NCBI GenBank assembly: GCA_963648205.1 | Contig: CAVJCT010000059.1 | Location: 1 to 64,000 of the forward strand | Origin: UBA1181 sp963648205 | GTDB lineage: Bacteria; Bacteroidota; Bacteroidia; Bacteroidales; Paludibacteraceae | Reading direction: 5' to 3' | Length of the DNA: 64,000 bases | Shown: piece after piece, positions 46,706 to 55,888 of the stretch | Numbering within the stretch: the stretch's first letter is position 1 | Layout of the letters: each line of letters begins with the position of its first letter | Made by a program: the position numbers and the translations under genes | The notes under the pieces: generated by a model | What the model saw: the letters and a program-made list of their open reading frames with translations, nothing else | Database searches by the model: none | Told to the model about the DNA's origin: nothing

Positions 46706-48064
46706 ATGATGCCAGGATTGTCGACTTGTTCCTTAATACCTAAACACGATGAAAAAAACAATGAAGTAGACATCGTGTGCATGGGCTGTTCCAAAAACCT
46801 TGTTGATGCCGAGCGTCTGGCTCAGCAGTTGGATGCTGTTGGCTATCAGACGAACTTCGACCCGAAACGTCCGAAAGGTAAAATCGTGATTATCAACACT
46901 TGCGGTTTTATCGGTGATGCGAAAGAGGAGTCTATCGAGCAAATTCTGAAATATGCTGAGGCAAAGAAGAAGGGTAAGATAGAAAAATTGTTCGTAATGG
47001 GTTGTCTTTCAGAAAGATATATGAAAGACTTGGAAATGGAGATTCCTGAGGTGGACAAGTACTACGGAAAGTTCTCTTGGAAAGACATTGTAACCGACTT
47101 AGGTGCTGAGTATCAAGAAGATAAGGCTGCGCAACGGAAGATTTCAACACCGAAACACTACGCATATATCAAGATTGCAGAGGGTTGTAATCAGCATTGC
47201 GCTTATTGTGCTATTCCGCTCATCACGGGAAAATATCAGTCTCGTCCGATGGAGGAGATTGTCGCTGAGGTAGAATGGCTTGTAACACAAGGAGTTAAGG
47301 AGTTCCAAATCATTGCACAAGATTTGACTTACTACGGGAAAGATCTCTATGGTGAGTATAAAATCGCAGAGTTGGTCGAGCGTATCTCGGATGTGAAAGG
47401 GGTGGAGTGGATTCGTCTTCACTATGCTTATCCTACTAATTTCCCATACGATTTGTTGCGTGTCATTCGTGAACGAGACAATGTCTGCAAGTATTTGGAC
47501 ATTGCGTTGCAACATATCGACGATGAGGTGCTGAAGAATATGCACCGCAGAATCACGAAACAGGAGACGATTGATTTGATCAAGCGCATTCGTGAAGAGG
47601 TGCCAGGCATCTGTTTGCGCACAACCTTGATGGTCGGTTTCCCTGGCGAGACAGAGGCGCAGTTTAATGAGTTGCTCGATTTCGTGAAGGAGACTCGCTT
47701 CGACCGTATGGGTGCGTTTGCCTACTGTGAAGAGGAAGGAACACCGTCTGCTAAAATGGAGGATGATGTGCCTCAGGAGGAGAAAGCGCGTCGAGTGGAT
47801 GAAATCATGAGTGTTCAGGAACAAATTATGACCGAGTTGACGGAAGCCAAAGTTGGAAAGACACTCAAAGTGATTATCGACAGAAGTGATGATCAATATT
47901 ATATCGGACGAACAGAATTTGATTCGCCAGAGGTTGATACTGAAGTGTTGATCAAAAAAGAAGAGTGTGGCAGACTGAAAAAAGGTGAGTTCTACGATGT
48001 GGATATCTACGGCGACGATTTCGGCGACTTGTTGGGTCGTGTTTGTAGCACATCCCAAAAATGA
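46706..48064 (+). CDS. rimO: Ribosomal protein S12 methylthiotransferase RimO
   Basis: 452 residues from ATG 46706; ATG 46709 is equally possible. The radical-SAM methylthiotransferase adds a methylthio group to Asp of ribosomal protein S12. The N-terminal UPF0004 domain has three cluster cysteines (VCMGCSKNLVD, NTCGF, VMGCLSE), the radical-SAM CxxxCxxC motif reads CNQHCAYC, and a TRAM domain closes the protein (after about residue 385). Against typical RimO, where the conserved segment starts within ten residues, the first ~22 residues are an extension with an unusual sequence. A start further in has no good ATG. Confidence 0.92.
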   Translation: MMPGLSTCSLIPKHDEKNNEVDIVCMGCSKNLVDAERLAQQLDAVGYQTNFDPKRPKGKIVIINTCGFIGDAKEESIEQILKYAEAKKKGKIEKLFVMGCLSERYMKDLEMEIPEVDKYYGKFSWKDIVTDLGAEYQEDKAAQRKISTPKHYAYIKIAEGCNQHCAYCAIPLITGKYQSRPMEEIVAEVEWLVTQGVKEFQIIAQDLTYYGKDLYGEYKIAELVERISDVKGVEWIRLHYAYPTNFPYDLLRVIRERDNVCKYLDIALQHIDDEVLKNMHRRITKQETIDLIKRIREEVPGICLRTTLMVGFPGETEAQFNELLDFVKETRFDRMGAFAYCEEEGTPSAKMEDDVPQEEKARRVDEIMSVQEQIMTELTEAKVGKTLKVIIDRSDDQYYIGRTEFDSPEVDTEVLIKKEECGRLKKGEFYDVDIYGDDFGDLLGRVCSTSQK

Positions 48065-48074
48065 AATATAGATT

Positions 48075-49115
48075 ATGAAACGAAATTTGCTTTTCTTCTC
48101 TTTCTTGATGTTGCTTACTGCTTTTTCTTCTTGCAAGAAAGAGTATATAACGAATCAGTATATCACCAATGAGAATGATAGTTATTATTCTCAAAAAGTT
48201 TATTTAGATAAAGACATTAAAGAGGTGACGGAGGATATTCGTCCGGCATACCTCAAAGAGGGTGATACTGTGGCAGTTTTTGCGATTTCGAACAAAGTGA
48301 CGAAAAGTGAACTGGCAACGGGTATTGCGAAATTGCAGAGTTGGGGCTTGAATGTCGTTGAGGCTGAAAATCTGTATGGCGATGACGGTCGATATGCAGG
48401 CACGCAAAGTGAGCGTATTGAAGGATTGCAAAAACTGTTAGATAACCCGAATATTCGTGCAATCATAGCGGCTCGTGGTGGATATGGGGCTGTTCAAGTG
48501 CTTCCCTACCTTGATATGACGGAATTTATGAAAAGTCCGAAGTGGATGGTGGGCTATAGTGATTTGACCGCCTTCCATGCTCTGCTGAACAATGAAGGGG
48601 TTGAGACAATCCACGGAGCAATGGTGAAGAGTTTCACCGACGAGAAAAGTGTGGAATCTCTTCATTCTGCCCTTTTCGGTACGTTGAAGAACCACAGTAT
48701 CGCAACAAACAGCAATTGCATTGAAGGTGAGGCCGAAGGTCGATTGGTGGGTGGAAATCTCTCCATAATCTATAGTTTAGGTGGCACTTTGTATGATTTG
48801 AATGTGAAAAATGCCATTTTGCTTATTGAAGATACGGGAGAAGCCAACTATAGCATTGACCGAATGTTGCAGAATCTCAAACTGAGTGGCAAGTTGGATT
48901 GCATCAAAGGTGTCGTAGTGGGCGAGTTCATCAACAACACGCAAGGAAGTGATGAACCGTTGAACGAGATAATAAAAGGGGCATTTGAATCGTTAAATAT
49001 TCCAGTGATGTATGGTGTGAATATCGGTCATGACACAGAAAATCTTTCCACCTATTTAGGTCGAACTGTGAAACTGACGGTTGGTTCAGCCACATCTACA
49101 TTATCGTTTGAATAA
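48075..49115 (+). CDS. Peptidase S66 family (LD-carboxypeptidase), lipoprotein
   Basis: 346 residues. The lipobox LLTAFSSC puts a lipidated Cys at position 20. The S66 fold follows: GDTVAVFAIS and ARGGYGAVQVLPYLD, the nucleophile elbow GYSDLTAFH, the catalytic Glu in LIEDTGEANY and a histidine in VNIGHDTEN near the C terminus. S66 enzymes cut the L,D-bond in murein tetrapeptides or act on microcin C7. Most recycle peptidoglycan in the cytoplasm, so a lipid anchor would place this one in the periplasm. It starts 10 bases after rimO and 22 before radA. Confidence 0.88.
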   Translation: MKRNLLFFSFLMLLTAFSSCKKEYITNQYITNENDSYYSQKVYLDKDIKEVTEDIRPAYLKEGDTVAVFAISNKVTKSELATGIAKLQSWGLNVVEAENLYGDDGRYAGTQSERIEGLQKLLDNPNIRAIIAARGGYGAVQVLPYLDMTEFMKSPKWMVGYSDLTAFHALLNNEGVETIHGAMVKSFTDEKSVESLHSALFGTLKNHSIATNSNCIEGEAEGRLVGGNLSIIYSLGGTLYDLNVKNAILLIEDTGEANYSIDRMLQNLKLSGKLDCIKGVVVGEFINNTQGSDEPLNEIIKGAFESLNIPVMYGVNIGHDTENLSTYLGRTVKLTVGSATSTLSFE

Positions 49116-49137
49116 AGGGAATATAATATAGAAAAAC

Positions 49138-50502
49138 ATGGCAAAAACGAAGTCTGTTTACGTCTGTCAGAATTGTGGTGCTGAAGCTGCCAAGTGGGTC
49201 GGCAAGTGTCCTGCGTGTGGTGAATGGAACACCTACGTTGAGGAGGTCATCCGACAGGATAAACAGCCTGCGCATGCCAGTGGGTTGCTCCCTACGGAGA
49301 AGGCGAAACCTCAGCGACTGCAAGATGTGGAGACTTCCGAGGAGACGCGCGACGATACAGGAAACAACGAGTTCAACCGTGTTTTGGGTGGTGGAATCGT
49401 TCCTGGCTCATTGACTTTGATTGGCGGTGAACCTGGTATCGGAAAGTCTACTTTGGTATTGCAAATCGTTCTGAACATCAAAGGAAAAAAGACTTTGTAT
49501 GTGTCGGGCGAGGAGAGTACGAAGCAATTGCGTTTAAGAGCCGACCGCTTGGATATTCCCGAAAATCCTAATTGCTATATCGTTAGCGAAACATCGCTCG
49601 AGAATATTTTCGTCCATATTAAGAATGTCAATCCCGATTTGGTGATCATCGACTCTATTCAGACGATTTCCACAGAGATGGTGGAGTCTTCGCCGGGTAG
49701 TGTCTCGCAGGTGCGCGAGTGTTCTGCTCAGATTCTGAAATTTGCGAAGGAGAGTGGCGTTCCTGTTTTGCTGATTGGACATATTAATAAGGAGGGAAAC
49801 ATCGCTGGCCCGAAGGTTTTAGAGCATATCGTCGACACGGTTTTGCAATTTGAAGGCGACCAACATTATATGTACCGAATTTTGCGTTCTATCAAGAATC
49901 GTTTCGGTAGCACGGCAGAATTGGGTATCTTCGAGATGCGTCAGAATGGCTTGCGTGAGGTGAGCAATCCGTCGGAATTATTGCTGAGCAACAATCATGA
50001 AGGATTGAGTGGCACTGCCATCGGGGCGGCGATAGAAGGTATTCGGCCTTTCTTGATTGAGGCGCAAGCGTTGGTGAGTACCGCAGCCTACGGTATGCCG
50101 CAACGCTCGGCTACAGGATTCGACATTCGTCGGTTGAATATGTTGTTGGCAGTCTTAGAGAAACGTGTCGGATTCAAACTAGCTCAGAAGGATGTTTATC
50201 TTAACATCGCTGGCGGACTAAGAATTAACGACCCTGCTATTGATTTGGCAATTATCAGTGCAATACTCTCTTCAAATATGGATATCGCTATAGATGGTCA
50301 AACGTGCTTGGCTGGTGAGGTGGGTCTCTCGGGCGAAATTCGTCCAGTCAACCGCATCGAACAGCGAATCTCGGAGGCAGAGAAGTTAGGTTTCAAACGT
50401 ATCATCATTCCCGAATATAAAAACTTGGATATACGCAATCGCTCCATTGAAGTCTGCTACGCCAGAAAAGTGGAGGACGCATTCAAAATTTTGTTCGGCT
50501 AA
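49138..50502 (+). CDS. radA: DNA repair protein RadA
   Basis: 454 residues. An N-terminal C4 zinc finger (C10, C13, C24, C27), a RecA-like core with Walker A GGEPGIGKST near residue 100, the RadA-specific KNRFG motif, and a C-terminal Lon-protease-like domain with AGEVGLSGEIRPV and no protease serine. It promotes branch migration during recombination repair. It follows the S66 lipoprotein by 22 bases and precedes a TPR gene by 30. Confidence 0.95.
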   Translation: MAKTKSVYVCQNCGAEAAKWVGKCPACGEWNTYVEEVIRQDKQPAHASGLLPTEKAKPQRLQDVETSEETRDDTGNNEFNRVLGGGIVPGSLTLIGGEPGIGKSTLVLQIVLNIKGKKTLYVSGEESTKQLRLRADRLDIPENPNCYIVSETSLENIFVHIKNVNPDLVIIDSIQTISTEMVESSPGSVSQVRECSAQILKFAKESGVPVLLIGHINKEGNIAGPKVLEHIVDTVLQFEGDQHYMYRILRSIKNRFGSTAELGIFEMRQNGLREVSNPSELLLSNNHEGLSGTAIGAAIEGIRPFLIEAQALVSTAAYGMPQRSATGFDIRRLNMLLAVLEKRVGFKLAQKDVYLNIAGGLRINDPAIDLAIISAILSSNMDIAIDGQTCLAGEVGLSGEIRPVNRIEQRISEAEKLGFKRIIIPEYKNLDIRNRSIEVCYARKVEDAFKILFG

Positions 50503-50532
50503 TCGTAATTTTGCAACACCAAAAGAGGGTTT

Positions 50533-52530
50533 ATGAAATATCGAATTCTCATTCTTTTCTTCTGCTTGGCGTCTATCTGTCAGGCTCAAATCAATACAAA
50601 TCGTGTTTTGGCGATTGGTAGAAATGCACTCTATTTTGAGGATTATGTCCTCTCCATTCAATATTTCAATCAGGTGATTCGGGTGAAACCCCACCTGCCC
50701 GAACCTTATTTCTACCGTGCTGTCGCCAAAATCAGTTTGGAGGATTACAAAGGGGCAGAAGAAGATTGCTCTTTGGCCTTGGAACGCAACCCTTTCTTGA
50801 GTGAGGCTTACCGCTGCCGTGGTATCGCTCGTGTCTACTTGGGCAAAACAGCGGAGGCTCAGGCTGATTTTGACAAGGGATTGGAATTTTCGCCCGACAG
50901 TCGTGCGTTGCTACTCTGCAAAGGTTATGCCTCGATGCAAGGCGAAGACTATGCGCAGGCAGTGAAGGATTTCTCGGTTACCATAGAAAAATTCCCTCAT
51001 TTCAAGGAGGCATACCTCAATCGGGGATATGCTTATCTGCAAAATGAAGATACGGCAATGGCTCTGAAAGATTTTGAGAAGGTGCTTGAGATCGACAAGT
51101 TCAGTGCCGATGGACTTGCTGCTCGTGGTTATGTCTACTATGCGATGAACGAATATACCAAGTCATTGGCAGATTTCGACGAGGCTATCCGCATCGAACC
51201 CTATCGAACGGGATTTTATATCAACCGTGGACTTGTTCGTTATCAACTCAACAACTTGCGAGGCGCAATGGACGATTATGACCACGTCATTCAATTAGAT
51301 CCGTATAACACAAACGCCTACTACAACCGTGGAATCCTTCGTACGGAGGTGGGCGATAAAAACCGTGCTATCGAGGATTTCGACCGTGTAATCGAGATGG
51401 AACCCGACAATGATTTTGCCATCTATAATCGTGCGCTCTTGCAATCTGATCTAGGCGAACTCAACAAGGCAATAGCCGACTATAACACGATTATCAAGAA
51501 GCATCCTGATTTCTTTCCTGCCTACTACGGTCGTGGTGAGGCAAAATTCAAAAAATTCGACAAGACTGGGGCTGAGAAAGACTACAACACGGCAATGCTC
51601 CTTCGTCAACGTAAAATCACGAAAAAAGATATTGTCAAGGCGGATTCCACCTCTTCAACAAGAAAAAAATCGGATAAGAACCTCGGAAATCACAACAAAT
51701 TGGTGGTTGCCGACAAGGAGGAACAAATGCGCCGTCTTTCCTACAAAAACGAGTCGCGCGGTCGTGTTCAGAATGTGAATTTCCATATCGAACCAGAGCC
51801 TAATTTCTTGTTGACTTATTATCCTCAGAAGAAATCGAATGTTCTGCGTTCGACTTACTACGATAAGAATTTGGAGAATTTCAATCAGTCGGGCAAATTG
51901 GAAAAGAAATTCTCTATCTCGAACAGTGAGGTCGACAACAAACGGTTGGATGTCGCTTTCCAAGAAATTGACAAACTGACGGCTAAACTCTCCAAAACAG
52001 TCGCTCCCGAACTTTACCTGCAACGTGCCATCCAGTTCGAGGTCATTTCAGACTATGACAGTGCCATCGAGGACTTGACGAAAGGTTTGGAACTTGCACA
52101 AGAGAACGACCGGTGGATCTATTATTTCATTCGTGCGAATTTCCGAATGAAGAAGTTGGAATATGAGTATTCGCTGAAGGATGATATCGCAAAGAAAGAA
52201 TCGCTGACCACCTTCGATTACTACGAGAACAAACTCACCTACGAGATGATCCAAAAGGATTACGAAGAGGTTTGCAAGCAATATCAGAAATTCCCGTTCG
52301 CGTGGTTCAATCGTGGCAACCTGCTCTCGTCAATGAAAGACTATCGCAATGCCATTGCCAACTACACCAACGCCATCTCCTTGGAGGTTGATTTCGCTGA
52401 AGCCTACTTCAACCGTGGACTCTGTTATCTGATGATTGGCGAGAACGACAAGGGTGTAGCCGACCTCAGCAAGGCTGGCGAACTTGGCATTTATGTGGCG
52501 TATAATGTGATTAAACGCTATCGCGAATAA
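50533..52530 (+). CDS. Exported TPR protein
   Basis: 665 residues with a signal peptide (MKYRILILFFCLASICQA). About ten TPR units cover residues 25-340 (for example AYYNRGILRTEVGDKNRAIEDFDRV-type repeats), a charged linker with many Lys, Ser and Arg (about 350-480), and more TPRs at the C terminus (YFNRGLCYLMIGENDKG). It is the last gene of the ftsY operon. TPR arrays bind other proteins; no partner is evident. Confidence 0.85.
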   Translation: MKYRILILFFCLASICQAQINTNRVLAIGRNALYFEDYVLSIQYFNQVIRVKPHLPEPYFYRAVAKISLEDYKGAEEDCSLALERNPFLSEAYRCRGIARVYLGKTAEAQADFDKGLEFSPDSRALLLCKGYASMQGEDYAQAVKDFSVTIEKFPHFKEAYLNRGYAYLQNEDTAMALKDFEKVLEIDKFSADGLAARGYVYYAMNEYTKSLADFDEAIRIEPYRTGFYINRGLVRYQLNNLRGAMDDYDHVIQLDPYNTNAYYNRGILRTEVGDKNRAIEDFDRVIEMEPDNDFAIYNRALLQSDLGELNKAIADYNTIIKKHPDFFPAYYGRGEAKFKKFDKTGAEKDYNTAMLLRQRKITKKDIVKADSTSSTRKKSDKNLGNHNKLVVADKEEQMRRLSYKNESRGRVQNVNFHIEPEPNFLLTYYPQKKSNVLRSTYYDKNLENFNQSGKLEKKFSISNSEVDNKRLDVAFQEIDKLTAKLSKTVAPELYLQRAIQFEVISDYDSAIEDLTKGLELAQENDRWIYYFIRANFRMKKLEYEYSLKDDIAKKESLTTFDYYENKLTYEMIQKDYEEVCKQYQKFPFAWFNRGNLLSSMKDYRNAIANYTNAISLEVDFAEAYFNRGLCYLMIGENDKGVADLSKAGELGIYVAYNVIKRYRE

Positions 52531-52531
52531 C

Positions 52532-52557
52532 GGTCAATTCGACTGGTCAATTCGACT
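52532..52557. repeat. Perfect tandem 13-base duplication at a convergent gene end
   Basis: GGTCAATTCGACT occurs twice without spacer (52532-52544, 52545-52557). The second copy contains the stop codon of the minus-strand lipoprotein gene and the first lies between the two convergent stops. Confidence 0.9.
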
Positions 52558-53359
52558 GATAGCGTCTGTAATCTCTCTTCGCCTCATCGTAGTCTTTTTC
52601 AGTTACGACATAACGAAAAACAGCGGTGTCGACATCGAAAGAGATGAGGTCGTAGTTGAAGCGAGTGTCAAAGTCGCAATAAGAAAGGCTGACTTTCGTT
52701 TCCTTGCCAAAGATGACTTGGAATTTTGAATTATAAAAACTGTTATTGTAGAAAACATCTCGGTAAGGAACTTCAGAATTTTTCTTTACGTTGATGATAA
52801 GACTATCGTTCATTGCGATTGTGTCTCTCTTGGCAAATCGTCCTTCTCCCGAACTGATGATCATTCTCTCTCCGCATTGGTTCACCAATCGATATTCGTG
52901 GACTTCAGATACCTCCGTCCTCATATAGTTGAAGTCTTTGTTTGTGATGACGGCACGGAAATGATTTAGTGTGTATTCTCCTTCATCCGTTGTGTTGATG
53001 TATTTGTATGTAGCGTCTCTGTCGTACAAGATGTTGTGAATCCAAACATATTTGTAGTCGTATGCGTATATGCTGTCGTAAACCACTTCCTTGTAGAAAT
53101 CAGCAGGAACAGAAGTATATTCACAACCAGAGTAGTAGGTTGGTATGAGGGTGCTATCTCCGGGCTTCAGTAACTTGTTGGGATATTTGTTATCATACGA
53201 GGATCTGCTTTTCAACATAACAACGTGGTCGCTATTGTTGACAAGTTTATACTCGACATTGATGAAGTCGCAATCGCAATCTTCACAATCGCACGAGGTC
53301 ATCACTGCACCTAATAGGATGAACCCGACTAATCCAGTACTTAAAATCTGTCTAATCAT
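52547..53359 (-). CDS. Lipoprotein with cysteine-rich mature N terminus
   Basis: 270 residues. The lipobox GAVMTSC gives a lipidated C23, directly followed by DCEDCDCD, so four cysteines (23, 25, 28, 30) alternate with Asp/Glu. The rest is beta-rich and contains pairs such as NNSDHVVMLK and CGERMIIS; no named domain is recognised. The acidic CxC/CxxC stretch near the membrane anchor could bind a metal, which is speculation. It is convergent with the TPR gene and divergent from the DUF3078 gene. Confidence 0.72.
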   Translation of the reverse strand: MIRQILSTGLVGFILLGAVMTSCDCEDCDCDFINVEYKLVNNSDHVVMLKSRSSYDNKYPNKLLKPGDSTLIPTYYSGCEYTSVPADFYKEVVYDSIYAYDYKYVWIHNILYDRDATYKYINTTDEGEYTLNHFRAVITNKDFNYMRTEVSEVHEYRLVNQCGERMIISSGEGRFAKRDTIAMNDSLIINVKKNSEVPYRDVFYNNSFYNSKFQVIFGKETKVSLSYCDFDTRFNYDLISFDVDTAVFRYVVTEKDYDEAKRDYRRYQSN

Positions 53360-53388
53360 AATTCTATATTTAATTCCCTTAACGATTG

Positions 53389-53396
53389 CAAATATA
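53389..53396 (-). promoter_or_regulatory. -7 element of the cysteine-rich lipoprotein
   Basis: On the minus strand it reads TATATTTG, an exact match, about 30 bases before the start at 53359. No clear -33. Confidence 0.4.
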
Positions 53397-53419
53397 GTAT
53401 GTTGTGAAAAATATTTCGT

Positions 53420-53427
53420 TAATTTTG
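53420..53427 (+). promoter_or_regulatory. -7 element of the DUF3078 gene
   Basis: TAATTTTG, an exact match, 38 bases before ATG 53465. It is only 24 bases from the opposite-strand -7 element. Confidence 0.4.
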
Positions 53428-53464
53428 CGACTCTGACAATTATTATTGATTCTGTAAGGTTGAA

Positions 53465-54730
53465 ATGAGATCGTTTTTTCGTCGCATCGTTCTGTTGATG
53501 GTATTGCTGCTTTCTGCTCTGTTGGGAAGTGCGCAGGATGCTGTGTCGGTGGGCGAGGCGTCTCAGTCGGAGGGTGTTTCGCCTTCTATCTGGCCTACCA
53601 TCGTCTTTGATTCAATAAGGACTTCGGATTTGCTGCCTCTTTTTTCTGCTAAGCCTTTCCGCTATGAGTACCAAAACGAATTGCCGCCATTCACAAAGTC
53701 GGGTTTTGAAAAAAAACATGAGGTTTTGGAGCGCAACACGAAATTGAATCGCCGCATTGTCAGTAAAATATCATTGGATGCGCCAGAGTTAATCGACTAC
53801 TGCGACTTGCATGAGTATGACGCTTCTATCGATGATGTGAAAGGGGGCGACCGTGAAATGCGAATCAGCGGATTGGAGCCGATGGGCATCGTAGTTCCTC
53901 CTGCTGATAATCTGAAAAAATATCTTAAACAAAGGGAAAAATCGGCTTGGGCTTTCTTCGGAAATCTGGCAGTTCAGTTCTCTCAGTATTATGTTACTGA
54001 CAACTGGTATAAGGGTGGTACGCCAAACGCCACTTTCTTGACCATCTTCGACTATAATATTGACTACACCAAAGACCGTCTTCTATGGGAGAATGATTTT
54101 GATGTCAAAATCGGATTCTACAACACGAGCGAGGACACCATCCGCGCTTTCCGTGTGAACAACGACCTCGTTCGCATCTCCTCATTGCTGGCTTATCAGA
54201 CGTGGTTCTCCAAGAAGGTCTATTACAGTGCTGGGGCGGATTTCAACACCTCGCTCTTCACTGGTTACAAAACGACCAACTCCAATGTCGTAGTTACGGG
54301 TTTCTTGTCTCCATCTCGACTCTTCCTCAGTTTGGGTATGGAATGTCGCTATAATAAGAAGACAACGCTCCGTCTGGCTCCGTTTGCCTACAAACTCATC
54401 TTTATGACGGATGATCGTATCGACCATCTGACGGTGGGCTTGGATAGCACCGAGAACCACACCAGTTATTTGGGCTACCTCGTTCAAGCAAAGTTGGATT
54501 GGCAATTCTCTAAAGAAATCAACCTCACCTCGCGTATCGACTTCTTCAGTTCGTACGATAGTCGCAATATTGAGTTCGATTGGGAGGTGGTCGGCAAGTT
54601 TATCATCAACAGATACCTTAGTACGCGTTTGTCGCTTATCATGCGTTTCGACAACACACCAAAGGACGAAGAGGCTCAGATTCAGGTGCAGGAGCAACTT
54701 TCGTTTGGCTTCAACTATGTGTTTAGGTAG
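53465..54730 (+). CDS. DUF3078 outer-membrane protein
   Basis: 421 residues with a signal peptide (MRSFFRRIVLLMVLLLSALLGSA). The C-terminal half carries the DUF3078 pattern: NWYKGGTPNATFL, LWENDFDVKIGFYN and AYQTWFSKKVYYSAG, followed by paired amphipathic beta strands and a final FGFNYVFR. It resembles a beta-barrel. Function is not established for the family. An A8 run lies at about 53710 in the coding region. It is divergent from the lipoprotein gene. Confidence 0.8.
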   Translation: MRSFFRRIVLLMVLLLSALLGSAQDAVSVGEASQSEGVSPSIWPTIVFDSIRTSDLLPLFSAKPFRYEYQNELPPFTKSGFEKKHEVLERNTKLNRRIVSKISLDAPELIDYCDLHEYDASIDDVKGGDREMRISGLEPMGIVVPPADNLKKYLKQREKSAWAFFGNLAVQFSQYYVTDNWYKGGTPNATFLTIFDYNIDYTKDRLLWENDFDVKIGFYNTSEDTIRAFRVNNDLVRISSLLAYQTWFSKKVYYSAGADFNTSLFTGYKTTNSNVVVTGFLSPSRLFLSLGMECRYNKKTTLRLAPFAYKLIFMTDDRIDHLTVGLDSTENHTSYLGYLVQAKLDWQFSKEINLTSRIDFFSSYDSRNIEFDWEVVGKFIINRYLSTRLSLIMRFDNTPKDEEAQIQVQEQLSFGFNYVFR

Positions 54731-54775
54731 CACGGATAGCCCTTTTTGTGCCGTTTCGTCTTCACCATTTCTCAT

Positions 54776-54817
54776 TTTTTTGTTAATTTTCCGTTTCGAA
54801 AGTGAAAAAACAAAAAA
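54776..54817 (+). promoter_or_regulatory. Inverted repeat in the AraC-gene leader
   Basis: TTTTTTGTT (54776-54784) pairs with AACAAAAAA (54809-54817), then TTTTC (54787-54791) with GAAAA (54804-54808), with the palindrome TTTCGAAA in the loop. It lies 11 bases before the AraC ATG and could be an operator for autoregulation or the terminator of the DUF3078 gene, though it lacks a GC-rich stem and T-run. Confidence 0.4.
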
Positions 54818-54828
54818 GCGGATGAACT

Positions 54829-55731
54829 ATGAGTGAGGTTTTAAATTTCAAAACGATTAAGGAATATAATGATTGGGTAGGGGTGAAAACGTATCATCCG
54901 CTTGTTTCTGTTATCGACTTTAGTGAGGCTCGTGTTATGAAACACTTCCGTATGTTGCCTGGCTTTTATACGGTATTTCTGAAAGAGGTGAAGTGCGGCG
55001 ATTTAATCTATGGCAGACAAACGTATGATTATCAAGAAGGTACGGTGGTGGCTATCGCTCCCGATCAAGTGTATGGTCGTGATGATAATGGCGAAGAGTT
55101 TCAACCTAAAGGGTACGCTCTTTTGTTTCATCCTGATTTGGTTTCTGGTACGCCTTTGGGCAAACGAATGCACGAGTATAATTTCTTCTCATACGAGGTG
55201 AACGAGGCGCTTCATCTATCGGAACAAGAAAGGAAGGTTTTCTTGGATTGTCTGATGAATATCCAAAATGAGATCAAGGGCGCAACCGACCGTCTGAGTA
55301 AGCGACTGATTGCCACGAATGTTGAACTTCTATTAGACTATTGTCTGCGTTTCTATGAGCGTCAGTTCGTAACACGCGAGACTGTCAACAAGGGAGTTTT
55401 GAGTCAGTTCGAGAATGTCTTGAACGAATATTTTATCAATCACGAATCGGTGCAGAATGGTCTACCCTCGGTGAAATATTGTGCGCAGAAAGTCTGCTTG
55501 TCTCCCAACTACTTCGGCGATTTGGTTAAAAAGGAGACGGGCAAAACCGCTCAGGAGTTTATCCAAAGCAAAATCATCAATATCAGCAAAGATTTGGTGT
55601 TAGACCCTTCAAAATCCATTAGTCAGGTGGCATACGAATTAGGATTCCAATATCCGCAACATTTCTCTCGTATGTTCAAAAAAATAGTGGGTGTAACCCC
55701 TGTGGAATGGCGTGAGCAACAGGTGGAGTAG
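54829..55731 (+). CDS. AraC-family transcriptional regulator
   Basis: 300 residues. The N-terminal ligand/dimer domain (about 1-180) has a cupin-like stretch (YDYQEGTVVAIAPDQVYG). The C-terminal double helix-turn-helix is typical: VKYCAQKVCLSPNYFGDLVKKETG-type first HTH and ISQVAYELGFQYPQHFSRMFKKIVG-type second. The inducer is unknown. The gene that follows, encoding a small Ser/Ala-rich protein, starts 157 bases later in the same direction and may be a target; no operator can be named. Confidence 0.9.
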   Translation: MSEVLNFKTIKEYNDWVGVKTYHPLVSVIDFSEARVMKHFRMLPGFYTVFLKEVKCGDLIYGRQTYDYQEGTVVAIAPDQVYGRDDNGEEFQPKGYALLFHPDLVSGTPLGKRMHEYNFFSYEVNEALHLSEQERKVFLDCLMNIQNEIKGATDRLSKRLIATNVELLLDYCLRFYERQFVTRETVNKGVLSQFENVLNEYFINHESVQNGLPSVKYCAQKVCLSPNYFGDLVKKETGKTAQEFIQSKIINISKDLVLDPSKSISQVAYELGFQYPQHFSRMFKKIVGVTPVEWREQQVE

Positions 55732-55888
55732 ATATTAGGGCTTTGGGGTGTCTTGCCTTTATTTGAACCAACCAAACCTATATAAGGACATTAAAGAAAA
55801 AATTGCAAAAAAAATGTATGATAAAAGACTAATTTTTGCCGGTCTTTTTTATACCTTTATTGCACATTAACCAATTAAAAGATAAAGT

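Noticed and set aside
45742..46794. Long open frame opposite ftsY (350 codons)
   Set aside because: It is antisense to a clear ftsY and matches no protein family; it arises from codon bias of the gene.
47144..48136. Open frame opposite rimO (330 codons)
   Set aside because: rimO carries all cluster cysteines; the antisense frame has no domain.
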